Of a stretch of DNA of 64,000 nucleotides, positions 43,624 to 51,762 are shown piece after piece. A model generated the notes under the pieces. That model did not search any database. It saw only the letters and a program-made list of their open reading frames with translations, and was not told the origin of the DNA. This stretch comes from Hyphomicrobiales bacterium (GTDB lineage Bacteria > Pseudomonadota > Alphaproteobacteria > Rhizobiales > Beijerinckiaceae). The position numbers were made by a program, and so were the translations under genes. The stretch covers positions 186,001-250,000 of the forward strand of contig CAKNFP010000002.1 in NCBI GenBank assembly GCA_930633525.1, written 5' to 3'. Position 1 is the first letter of the stretch. Every line of letters begins with the position of its first letter.

Positions 43624-44496
43624 CTAACCCTTCAGGCCTGTCGCCGCGATGCCTTCGATCAGGCGTCGTTGGAAAATAAAGAACACGAGAAAGAGCGGGA
43701 CCAGTGACAGCAACGACATGGCAAGCAACGGTCCCCAGGATGACGCTCCCTTGGACGACATCAGGAGACTCAATCCTTGCGGAACCGTATATTTGTCCAT
43801 CGATGTCAGGTAGACAAGCGGCGATAGAAAATCCTCGTAAGTCCAGATGAAGGAAAAAACCGCGGTAGTGACGAGCGCAGGCGTGAGTAACGGCATGATG
43901 ACGGACCAGTAAATGCGTATGGGCCCCGCGCCATCGACAGTCGCTGCTTCGTCAAGTTCACGCGGAATGCCGCGAATGAACTGAACCATGAGGAATATAA
44001 AGAATGCATCCACCGCGAGAAATTTTGGCACGACGAGCGGAAGAAACGTATTGACCCACCCGAGGGTGTAAAACAATGCGTATTGGGGAATGAGCGTCGC
44101 GTGGAGCGGGATCATGATCGTCAGCATCATCAACGCGAACAAGGTTTTCTTGAACGCGAAGTTGAGCCGCGCGAAGGCATAGGCGACCATGCTGCATGCG
44201 ATAACATTGCCCACGACGGCGAGACAGGAAATTATAAACGAATTGAGAAAGAATGTGCTGAAGGGCAGGGCGGCCCCGCGCCAGCCATCGACGTAGTTCT
44301 GCAGCCGGAACCGGGCAGGCCATAGGCTGAGATCAGAGAAGATGAGATTGGACGGTTTGACCGAGCTGCTAGCCAGCCAAAGCAGAGGATAGATCATCAC
44401 CAGGGCGCCGGCGATGAGACAAGCATGCAGTGCCAGTCGTCGCCAATTTATAAAACCGTCCCTGCTCGGGCGAGATGTCGCGGTGGCGTCGGTCAT
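43624..44496 (-). CDS. Carbohydrate ABC transporter permease (MalG type)
   Basis: 290 residues, six helices. The EAA loop reads DEAATVDGAGPIRIYWSVIM, then PLLTPALVTTAVFSF, diagnostic of CUT1 permeases. MIPLHATLIPQYALFYTLGW is also family-typical. It pairs with the MalF-type permease 18 bp upstream. No ATPase gene accompanies this operon. Confidence 0.9.
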   Translation of the reverse strand: MTDATATSRPSRDGFINWRRLALHACLIAGALVMIYPLLWLASSSVKPSNLIFSDLSLWPARFRLQNYVDGWRGAALPFSTFFLNSFIISCLAVVGNVIACSMVAYAFARLNFAFKKTLFALMMLTIMIPLHATLIPQYALFYTLGWVNTFLPLVVPKFLAVDAFFIFLMVQFIRGIPRELDEAATVDGAGPIRIYWSVIMPLLTPALVTTAVFSFIWTYEDFLSPLVYLTSMDKYTVPQGLSLLMSSKGASSWGPLLAMSLLSLVPLFLVFFIFQRRLIEGIAATGLKG

Positions 44497-44514
44497 CCTA
44501 TTGTCTCCCGTGAC

Positions 44515-45480
44515 TCAGCGTTCGTCGCCGTAGTGCACCCAGTAGCGCGCTGACAGAAAGGACGCGGCGGTGGCGGTTCCAATAATGCCGACCAGAACCC
44601 AAGCCATGGCGGAAGCATAGCCCATCTGGAAGTTTGTGAAGGCCTGCTCGTAGAGATAGAGCGTATAAAAAAGAGTGGCGTCGGCTGGACCTCCCTTGCC
44701 GCCGCTGATGATATAGGCGGGGGTGAAAGCCTGAAACGCGCCGATGATCTGCATAACGAAGTTGAAGAAAATAATCGGCGTCAGCATAGGTATCGTGATA
44801 CTAACGAACTTGCGTACGGGGCCGGCGCCGTCGACTTCCGCGGCGTCGTAGATATCCTGAGGAATCTGCTTCAGACCGGCGAGGAAGATCACCATTGGGG
44901 ATCCGAACTGCCAGACGGCGAGCGCGACCAATGTATAGAGCGCGTAGTCCGTGCTGGTGATCCAGCTTGGTCCATCGATACCGAATTTCAGCAAGATCTG
45001 GTTGATGATACCGTCATAGGAGAAAACTTGCCGCCACATGATGGCGACGGCAACGCTGCCGCCAAGCAGGGACGGGAGATAGAAAACAGAGCGGTAGAAA
45101 CCCAGGCCGCGCAGGCCGCGATTGAGGAGCATCGCGATGCCGAGTGCGAAAGCCAGCTTGAGCGGGACGGACAGGAAAACGTAGGAGAAAGTTACTTTAA
45201 GCGATTGGTAGTAGCGGCCGTCTTCGAAAGCCATCTTGATATAGTTGTCGAAGCCGATCCATTGCGGGGCCGAAAACATGTCGTAGCTTGTCAGGGACAG
45301 GTAGAAGGACGCCAGGATAGGTCCGAGCGTCAGGCAGATCATGCCAAGCAGCCATGGTGACAGAAACACGAAGGCCGCAGTATTGTTGTGCGCATCCATG
45401 CCGACCTTTACACGCCGACGGTGGATGGGATGTGCTGTCGTCGCAGCGGCAGAAAGTTTCGCCTGCACGATCATGCTCAT
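44515..45480 (-). CDS. Carbohydrate ABC transporter permease (MalF/UgpA type)
   Basis: 321 residues. After a charged N-terminal tail, FLSPWLLGMICLTLGPILAS marks the first helix. The EAA loop is YDAAEVDGAGPVRKFVSITI, then PMLTPIIFFNFVMQ. It forms the sugar channel with the MalG-type protein. It lies 153 bp after the binding-protein gene; that gap contains a strong hairpin. Confidence 0.9.
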   Translation of the reverse strand: MSMIVQAKLSAAATTAHPIHRRRVKVGMDAHNNTAAFVFLSPWLLGMICLTLGPILASFYLSLTSYDMFSAPQWIGFDNYIKMAFEDGRYYQSLKVTFSYVFLSVPLKLAFALGIAMLLNRGLRGLGFYRSVFYLPSLLGGSVAVAIMWRQVFSYDGIINQILLKFGIDGPSWITSTDYALYTLVALAVWQFGSPMVIFLAGLKQIPQDIYDAAEVDGAGPVRKFVSITIPMLTPIIFFNFVMQIIGAFQAFTPAYIISGGKGGPADATLFYTLYLYEQAFTNFQMGYASAMAWVLVGIIGTATAASFLSARYWVHYGDER

Positions 45481-45550
45481 GGTTGCTCATCCATACGAGA
45501 ATTGATGCAACGGCCATCGAGCGGCCATTGCTGCATTCATGCAGGGAGTG

Positions 45551-45582
45551 ATTCCCGGACGGGGTATACTTCGTCCGGGAAT
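45551..45582 (-). other. Strong stem-loop between binding-protein and permease genes
   Basis: ATTCCCGGACG (45551-45561) and CGTCCGGGAAT (45572-45582) form a perfect 11-bp stem with a 10-nt loop. It lies 51 bp past the binding-protein stop and 70 bp before the permease start. There is no T-run on the minus strand. It is best read as an mRNA-stabilising or attenuating hairpin like that between malE and malF. Confidence 0.65.
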
Positions 45583-45633
45583 TGCGAGAACAAACAAGTA
45601 CCGTGTTACGCCGGGTTCGCCGGCAGTGCTTAG

Positions 45634-46935
45634 CTATTTTTTCAGTCGCGCGCTGACTTCCCTGACAAACTGTTCCGCTGCCTGTTTTGGTGTGAGCTTT
45701 CCGAAGGCGACCCCTTCATTGGCGCGGGTCAGCATGCCCGTCATGCCGGGAACGCCAGGATACCGCGGCGCGGCGGGCTCCTTCTGCAGAGTGTCGAGAT
45801 AAGCGATGATCTTACGATCGGCTTCGGAGCCCGTGGCTGCAAAGGCATCACGGGCGGCTTTCGAGCAGGGGATCATTCCGCTGCCGACATAGTAGGTTTT
45901 CGCACCCTCGGGGTCGGAATGCATGAAGCGGATGATATCGATGACGTGTTTCTGATTGGGGGACTTGCCTGAGACCGTCGTCGAATTACCAGCATAAGAA
46001 TAATGCCTCTGCTTCATTTCCCCGCCGCGGAATCCATTCGGCATCATATGAAGAACAAGATTATCCTGTGTGAGAGCCTGGAAGCCGGCGAAACTATCGG
46101 TCAGCGTAATATTCATGGCTGCACGGCCAGCGACGACACCGGACGTACTGGGATCGTCATTTCCCGCCAGAGCCTGTACGTCGCCGGGAGGGGTAGCCCG
46201 CGTATCACGCAGCTTTTGCCAGAAGGCATACCAAGCCTCCATGTCATCAAGCTCAAAGCCGAGGCGATGGTCCCGGGTGAACATCGACTTTCCGCGTGAA
46301 CGCAGGAAGATGTCGCAGGGAATATAGTTGCCGCCGGCGTCTTCGACGCCCCAGAAACGAGGTCCCAGCGCTTTGTTCAAGGCAGTTGCTGTCTCCGCCA
46401 GCTCTTCCCAGGTCCACATGTCCGCAGGAAGCTTGATCCCGGCTTTTTCAAAGGCCGAGGCATTGGTGATGATGGCCGGGCCAATCGCGTCGTTTGGAAT
46501 AGCAAACTGCTTGCCGTCGAATTTTGCGGCATTGACGGCGCTCTGCAGGTAGTCGCTCAGGTTTATCGGGTTCGGGATATAAGCGTCGAGAGGCGTTGTC
46601 ACGCCACGGCGTGCGTATTCAGCGAGCAAGTCAACATTGACGCTGAACATATCAGGGGCATTACCCCCTGCCGTTTCTGTCGCGATCTTATCCGTGAATG
46701 CACCGAAATTGGTGAATTCGGGAATGATTTCAACATTGGGATGCTTCTGAGTATAAAGCTTGAGCGCGGCCAGCGTTTGGGTGAGCTGTTCCTGGGATTC
46801 AACGTAGCCAGCGAAGCGTATGCGTATCTTGTCCTGAGAGAAACTGGAGGCAAGCGGTAGGCTGGATGCAGCGGCGCCACCCATCAAGGCCGCGCCTTGG
46901 CGCAGCACGGCGCGCCGGTTCATATGCACCGACAT
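45634..46935 (-). CDS. Extracellular solute-binding protein, carbohydrate ABC (family 1)
   Basis: 433 residues. A twin-arginine-like export signal (MNRRAVLRQGAALMGGAAAS) precedes the mature domain. The type 2 sugar-binding fold is recognised from KLYTQKHPNVEIIPEFTNFG, APDMFSVNVDLLAEYARRGV, WTWEELAETATALNKALG and YSYAGNSTTVSGKSPNQKHV. It is periplasmic and the first gene of the minus-strand operon. ATG 46935 is chosen because GGGGAGGAAACCC precedes it. It is divergent from a LacI gene. Substrate unknown, probably a sugar or sugar acid. Confidence 0.88.
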   Translation of the reverse strand: MSVHMNRRAVLRQGAALMGGAAASSLPLASSFSQDKIRIRFAGYVESQEQLTQTLAALKLYTQKHPNVEIIPEFTNFGAFTDKIATETAGGNAPDMFSVNVDLLAEYARRGVTTPLDAYIPNPINLSDYLQSAVNAAKFDGKQFAIPNDAIGPAIITNASAFEKAGIKLPADMWTWEELAETATALNKALGPRFWGVEDAGGNYIPCDIFLRSRGKSMFTRDHRLGFELDDMEAWYAFWQKLRDTRATPPGDVQALAGNDDPSTSGVVAGRAAMNITLTDSFAGFQALTQDNLVLHMMPNGFRGGEMKQRHYSYAGNSTTVSGKSPNQKHVIDIIRFMHSDPEGAKTYYVGSGMIPCSKAARDAFAATGSEADRKIIAYLDTLQKEPAAPRYPGVPGMTGMLTRANEGVAFGKLTPKQAAEQFVREVSARLKK

Positions 46936-47017
46936 GGGTTTCCTCCCCGTTATGTGGACCTGTGGCCGGTCGTCATTAGTGCAACGAAACACCAAAACCG
47001 GCAGAGCGTCAACCCGG

Positions 47018-47027
47018 TCAACGTTGC
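47018..47027. promoter_or_regulatory. LacI-type operator candidate TCAACGTTGC
   Basis: Contains the perfect 8-bp palindrome CAACGTTG at 47019-47026. It lies in the 212-bp gap between the divergent binding-protein and LacI genes. The same core is found at 36236-36243. Confidence 0.48.
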
Positions 47028-47147
47028 TGGATTTTACAAGAAATTCTTGGGCAATGATGTCCGGGCCGTCATTTGACAAGCGGCGAGATCGATCCTATCG
47101 GTAAATCGTTGCAGTTGGCTGTCGCAAGTTTGATACACGGTGGGGAA

Positions 47148-48242
47148 ATGCCGGGAATTCACGATGTGGCAAAGGTCGCGGGCGTGTCGGCCAGTACCGT
47201 ATCGAATGTAATCAATGGCCGAGGCAACAAGATGCGCCCCGAAACGCGGCAGCGTGTTCTGGATGCCATCGACTGCCTCAAGTATACGCCCAATAGCGCG
47301 GCACGGCAGCTTAAATCGGGTCTGAATACATCGCTCGGCCTCATCATTCCGTCTGCAGCCAATCCCTTCTGGGGCGCGGTCGCGCATCATGTCGAGCGCG
47401 CGGCACGCAACCATGGCTACCGTCTCCTGATCTGCAACGCAGAGCGCGATCGCGATGTGGAGGCGCGCTATGCGGAAGCGCTGCTCGGTTCAGGTGTCAC
47501 GGGCGTTATTCTCGGGTCCTCGCCTCTCAATTTTGATCACCTGCGTGATCTTGTCGGGCGTGGATTGAAGATTGCGGCCTTCGACCAGCGCATCAGTGGC
47601 GACGATCAGAATTGTGTCACGTGCGGCATCAGTGTCGACCAGGAACTCAGTGGCATGCTTGCCGCGCAACACTTGATCGGGCTTGGGCACAAGCGCATCG
47701 GGGTCGTAACCGGCCCGATCAAGACCAACAGCCGCATCGATCGCGTCAGCGGCGTCCGCGCCGCACTGGCGCGCGCGGGGCTGGAGCTTCCAGAGGAACT
47801 GCGCTGGCAGGGCGGCGGGGTCATCGGCTTTGGCGACATGGAGGGCTCGGAGCTTGGACGGATTGGTATCCGGGAGCTTCTCAGCCGCGATGCGCCCCCA
47901 ACGGCGGTGATCTGCGGTAACGACATGTATGCGCTTGGCGCTTATGCCGGGGCTCGTGATCTCGGCTTTGGCGTGCCGGACGACATCTCCATTGTTGGCT
48001 TCGATGACATCGCGATGGCGGAGATTGTTTATCCACCTCTGACCACCATACGTCAGCCCGTGTTGGCGATGGCCGAACAAATTGTCGGCTTGTTGATCCG
48101 GCGCGTCGAGGGCGATGAGATTGCCGCAGAAGAGGCTTTCATCAATGTGCCACCGCAAATGATCGTTCGGGGATCGACGGCGCAGGCACGCGCGGCTCGC
48201 CGTGGGTCGCCCGGCGACAAGGTTAGGGAGGATGGGAGATGA
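47148..48242 (+). CDS. LacI family transcriptional regulator
   Basis: 364 residues. HTH and hinge: GIHDVAKVAGVSASTVSNVI and NGRGNKMRPETRQRVLDAI. Effector domain: TSLGLIIPSAANPFWGAVAH, GLGHKRIGVVTGPIKTNSRI and ISIVGFDDIAMAEIVYPPLT. The ATG at 47148, with GTGGGGAA upstream, gives the canonical LacI N-terminus; an in-frame ATG at 47073 adds 25 unrelated residues. It likely controls the divergent sugar ABC operon and the dehydrogenases downstream. Its TGA overlaps the next start (ATGA). Confidence 0.92.
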   Translation: MPGIHDVAKVAGVSASTVSNVINGRGNKMRPETRQRVLDAIDCLKYTPNSAARQLKSGLNTSLGLIIPSAANPFWGAVAHHVERAARNHGYRLLICNAERDRDVEARYAEALLGSGVTGVILGSSPLNFDHLRDLVGRGLKIAAFDQRISGDDQNCVTCGISVDQELSGMLAAQHLIGLGHKRIGVVTGPIKTNSRIDRVSGVRAALARAGLELPEELRWQGGGVIGFGDMEGSELGRIGIRELLSRDAPPTAVICGNDMYALGAYAGARDLGFGVPDDISIVGFDDIAMAEIVYPPLTTIRQPVLAMAEQIVGLLIRRVEGDEIAAEEAFINVPPQMIVRGSTAQARAARRGSPGDKVREDGR

Positions 48243-48967
48243 GCCAGGACTTGCAGGGGCGTACGATCTTTATTGCGGGCGCGAGCAGCGGCATGGGGCG
48301 GGCCACCGCGATAGCCTCCGCACGGGCGGGGGCCGCACTCATCCTGCTCGGCCGCAACACTGTCGGGCTCGACATGACGACGGCTTTGATCCGTGAGGCG
48401 GCGCCAGGCTGCAAGGTCACCCCGCTCGTCGCGGATGCGTCGGATGCCGCCGCCCTCGCGGAGGCCATTGCCGGAATGGATCTTGGGACCGTTGACACTT
48501 TGGTCAATTCTGTGGGCATGAACATTCCCGAGCGCGCATTCGATCAGTTGACGTCGGATAGCTGGGCGCAGATGATCGACAGCAACCTGACAGCGGCGTT
48601 CAATCTGTCGAAAGTATTTCTACCGTGGATGCGCGCTCGCAAGAGTGGCTTGATCATTCACATCGCGTCAACAGCCGCGCGCAAGCCGGACAAGTCCGGA
48701 GCGGCCTATCAGGCAACCAAAGCCGGCGTCCTATCGTTGACGCATGCCCTCATGGAGGAGGAATGGCAGAACGGCATTCGTGCCAGCGCGATCCTGCCGG
48801 GAATGACGGATACCCCGCTGCTCGATCGCCGGCCAACGCCGGTCACGCCCGAGGCGCGGGCCTCCGCGCTGCGTCCGGAAGATATCGCCGCAGCTTGCCT
48901 GTTCATCATGCGGCTGCCGCCCCGGGCACATGTGCCGGAGCTGCATATCGGACCAAGCCAGCGTTGA
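48239..48967 (+). CDS. Short-chain dehydrogenase/reductase
   Basis: 242 residues. NAD(P)-binding GASSGMGRATA, NSVG in place of the usual NNAG, catalytic Ser in IIHIASTAARK and YQATK (Tyr-x-x-x-Lys). Overlaps the LacI stop by four bases, so it is translationally coupled to its regulator. It probably oxidises a sugar or polyol hydroxyl. Exact substrate unknown. Confidence 0.88.
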   Translation: MSQDLQGRTIFIAGASSGMGRATAIASARAGAALILLGRNTVGLDMTTALIREAAPGCKVTPLVADASDAAALAEAIAGMDLGTVDTLVNSVGMNIPERAFDQLTSDSWAQMIDSNLTAAFNLSKVFLPWMRARKSGLIIHIASTAARKPDKSGAAYQATKAGVLSLTHALMEEEWQNGIRASAILPGMTDTPLLDRRPTPVTPEARASALRPEDIAAACLFIMRLPPRAHVPELHIGPSQR

Positions 48968-49076
48968 GAGCGAGGGCGTCTCAGATCTTCTGCGCACAAC
49001 GCCCTGCTTATTGTAACTAAATGCCAAGATGTTGCACCACCCTGTAAAGGTGCATCGATAGATAGGGAAGAAAATC

Positions 49077-49829
49077 ATGGATTTCTCAGGGAAGGTCGTG
49101 CTGATTACCGGTGGCGCCTCCGGCATCGGCGGTGCCACAACACGGGCTTTTGCTCAGGCGGGCGCCAAAGTTGCATTCACCTATATCACCAGTGAAAAGG
49201 AAGCGCGCGCGATAGAGGCGGAGTGCGACGCCCACGGGCAGGTCGCGCGTGGATACAAAGCCGACATGAGCAAACCCGACGAGGTTGCCGCGATCGTCGC
49301 GAGCACCGAACGCGAGTTCGGGCCGATCGACGTTCTCTTCGCCAATGCGGGCGGACTGCTGCGCCGGGCGCGCTGCGTCGAGTCCAGCCTCGAACTTTGG
49401 CAAGAGGCTTTTTCTATCAATGTCTTCAGTACCTTTCTTGTCGTTCAGGCTGTGCTGAAGTCAATGGAACCACGCGGGAGTGGCGCGATCGTCATGATGT
49501 CATCGCTGGCGGCCTTCGATGGCGGTGGCTTGGGTGCATCGCACTATGCATCCAGCAAGGCGGCCGTGGCGACCTTCATACGGGCTCTCGCGAAGGAAGT
49601 CGGGCCAAGCGGTATCCGTGTGAACGGCGTCGCGCCTGGCCTCATCGGCACGCGTTTCCACGACACCTTTAACACGCCTCAGGGGCGCGCGGCGGCCGTC
49701 GAGCGGACGCCCTTGCGGCGTGAAGGTGTGCCGCAGGATGTGGCCGACGCGGTGCTGTTTCTTGCGTCGGACCGCGCATCCTACATCACCGGAGAAATCA
49801 CGCAGATCAATGGCGGCGTCGGCTTCTAG
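49077..49829 (+). CDS. Short-chain dehydrogenase/reductase (FabG-like)
   Basis: 250 residues. Motifs: VVLITGGASGIGGATTRAFA, LFANAGG, IVMMSSLAAFDG (catalytic Ser), YASSK and the C-terminal SYITGEITQINGG. It is a complete classical SDR. It follows the first SDR by 109 bp and precedes a 2-hydroxyacid dehydrogenase. The three oxidoreductases suggest stepwise oxidation of a carbohydrate acid. Confidence 0.9.
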   Translation: MDFSGKVVLITGGASGIGGATTRAFAQAGAKVAFTYITSEKEARAIEAECDAHGQVARGYKADMSKPDEVAAIVASTEREFGPIDVLFANAGGLLRRARCVESSLELWQEAFSINVFSTFLVVQAVLKSMEPRGSGAIVMMSSLAAFDGGGLGASHYASSKAAVATFIRALAKEVGPSGIRVNGVAPGLIGTRFHDTFNTPQGRAAAVERTPLRREGVPQDVADAVLFLASDRASYITGEITQINGGVGF

Positions 49830-49898
49830 CCAGCCCGGGACAGGTCAACAGCGAGCGCTGACGCGATCAGCGCAGTTGCAGCGGGGAAAGAGGCGTCC

Positions 49899-50915
49899 AT
49901 GTCCAAGCATGCAAAGCCAGTTGTCGCCATTTTGCTGACACCGCAGATGCGCAAGCAGCTCATTCCGCACGCAACTGAGGAGCGGCTGTCGACACACGCC
50001 GTAGTCATTGCCCCGGCTGAAGGCGAATTGTCGGCTGCCGCGCTGCCGCAGCTTCTCGCAGGCGCGACGATCGCCATTACCGGTTGGGGCACGCCCAGGC
50101 TGGATGAAACAGTTCTGGCGCAGTGCCAGGACCTGAAGCTCGTCGCGCATGCTGCGGGGAGCATCCGGCAGCTTGTGCCCTTCACTGCGATCGAGAGCGA
50201 CAGGATCCGCGTGACGCATTCGGCCATTCACATCGGTGAGGCCGTCGCCGAGTTCGTGATGGCGCATGTGTTCAATTTCCTGCGCCATCCCGTCGCGTTG
50301 GCGGAAGGCATGCGTGCCCGGGAGCCGTGGTTTGAACTGCGCTCGCGCCTTCTGGGTCGTCTGCTCGGTGAACAGACCGTCGGCCTTGTGGGCGCGGGCT
50401 ACATCGGTCGCATGATGGTGCGGCAGTTCAGGGTCTTTAATGCACGTATCCTCATGCACGATCCTTTTCTCGACGGCGCTCGTGCTGCGGAACTCGGCGT
50501 AGAGCTCGCAAGCCTGGATCACCTTCTGGCAGAGAGTGATATAGTCTCACTCCACGTGCCGTCTCTTCCGGAGACGCGTCACATGATCGGCGCTGCAGAA
50601 CTCGCGCGGGTGAAGGACGGCGCGCTTTTCATCAATACGGCGCGCGGCGCCCTGATCGACGAGGACGCTCTCATTGCCGAATTGCGGAGAGCACGCTTCA
50701 CGGCTGTGCTCGACGTTTACGATAAGGAGCCTCTGGCCGATGACAGCCCCTTGCGAACGCTTCCGAATGCTATCCTAGCGCCCCATGCTGCGGGTCATAC
50801 CCATGAGACCTATCTGCGGCAGGGCGCGACAGCGGTTGACGAGGCACTGCGTTTCCTCGCCGGTGATACGCTCCGCCATGAAGTGACAAAGCCTATGCTA
50901 CCCAACATGGCCTGA
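49899..50915 (+). CDS. D-2-hydroxyacid dehydrogenase family
   Basis: 338 residues. The Rossmann fingerprint is VGLVGAGYIGRMMVRQF. The catalytic triad regions are FINTARGALIDEDAL (Arg), AVLDVYDKEPLAD (Glu) and LAPHAAGHTHETY (His). HAAGSIRQL is the substrate loop. It interconverts a 2-oxo acid and its D-2-hydroxy acid (phosphoglycerate, hydroxypyruvate or 2-keto-sugar acid type). GAGGCG precedes the ATG. It ends the plus-strand cluster. Confidence 0.9.
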   Translation: MSKHAKPVVAILLTPQMRKQLIPHATEERLSTHAVVIAPAEGELSAAALPQLLAGATIAITGWGTPRLDETVLAQCQDLKLVAHAAGSIRQLVPFTAIESDRIRVTHSAIHIGEAVAEFVMAHVFNFLRHPVALAEGMRAREPWFELRSRLLGRLLGEQTVGLVGAGYIGRMMVRQFRVFNARILMHDPFLDGARAAELGVELASLDHLLAESDIVSLHVPSLPETRHMIGAAELARVKDGALFINTARGALIDEDALIAELRRARFTAVLDVYDKEPLADDSPLRTLPNAILAPHAAGHTHETYLRQGATAVDEALRFLAGDTLRHEVTKPMLPNMA

Positions 50916-50979
50916 GGTCTTCCTGAGAAGCGTCGGACTGTCAGGAGCATGGGGCGCGGGCCGCGCTGATGAAGGCCGA

Positions 50980-51228
50980 CTACCGCGAGGAGACGCCGAA
51001 TCCGGCCATCTTGGCGGCCCGCACCAAGGCCTTGCGCGCGATGGGGCCGGACCGAAAACCCTCCAGGGCATCCTGGCAAGCAACGAGAGCGAGCTTGTAC
51101 CTGTGATCGCGGCGCCCTGGCCAATCCCTCAGGAGTACCTCCACGGCTTCCCAGGCATTGGTGATCATACGCTGTTGTGAGGGGCCGAATGTCAATCGAA
51201 CAGGGGTGGCAAAATGCCAGTCGCTCAT
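50980..51228 (-). CDS. DUF982 domain protein
   Basis: 82 residues. Matches the DUF982 pattern: VRLTFGPSQQRMITNAWEA, VLLRDWPGRRDHRYKLALVA, CQDALEGFRSGPIARKALVR. This family is common in Hyphomicrobiales, often in several copies per genome; its function is not established. No signal peptide or membrane helix. It stands alone between two plus-strand genes. Confidence 0.8.
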   Translation of the reverse strand: MSDWHFATPVRLTFGPSQQRMITNAWEAVEVLLRDWPGRRDHRYKLALVACQDALEGFRSGPIARKALVRAAKMAGFGVSSR

Positions 51229-51762
51229 TGCGTCCTCCAGAATCTGCCAGTCGTCCTTTCAGTATCGAAGGGCGGGTCGATTTGTTCCCGTCCCCTCTCC
51301 CGGGGCGAGAATCCCTCTCGCCACGAACCCGATCGCTAAGAGGAGACGCCTGGAATCGTTAACGAGGCGTAAAGGAGCATCGCCGCATCCGTGATGGTTC
51401 CGTTCGGCCTCGCCGGCGCCCGGATCAAAAAACGACTGTTCACGCCGAAGCCTATTTCAAAGAACTCACCCTGAGACGGAAGCTTGGCGTGGGTTTGATT
51501 TTTTTGTGCATGCGATGACCGGAGGGCCACTGGTCGTCACAGCGCGTGGCACCCGGGCTCGCTCAACAGAACAGGATTTGCCAGAATGTCCTGAGAGAGG
51601 CCCGTCGGGGAAGAAAGATGTCGAATTGGCTCTCCGTACGGACCGAACATATTGGACCGCGGGGTTCGGCCAAAGCATAGGTTCCGCCGGGTATTGCCAA
51701 GCATCCACCTGGAGGGATAGGCCTCTCCAATCGCCCACCGGAATTGAGAACAGGAAAGACAG
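51229..51762. other. Intergenic, 534 bp
   Basis: No gene recognised. A hairpin GGCGAGA-ATCCC-TCTCGCC lies at 51304-51322 within a pyrimidine-rich stretch and may be a dispersed REP-like palindrome. The uxuA ribosome-binding site AGGAAAGACAG ends the region. Confidence 0.5.
51304..51322. repeat. Short REP-like palindrome
   Basis: GGCGAGA (51304-51310) pairs with TCTCGCC (51316-51322) around ATCCC. No second copy was noticed in this window, so repeat status is a guess from its look. Confidence 0.3.
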
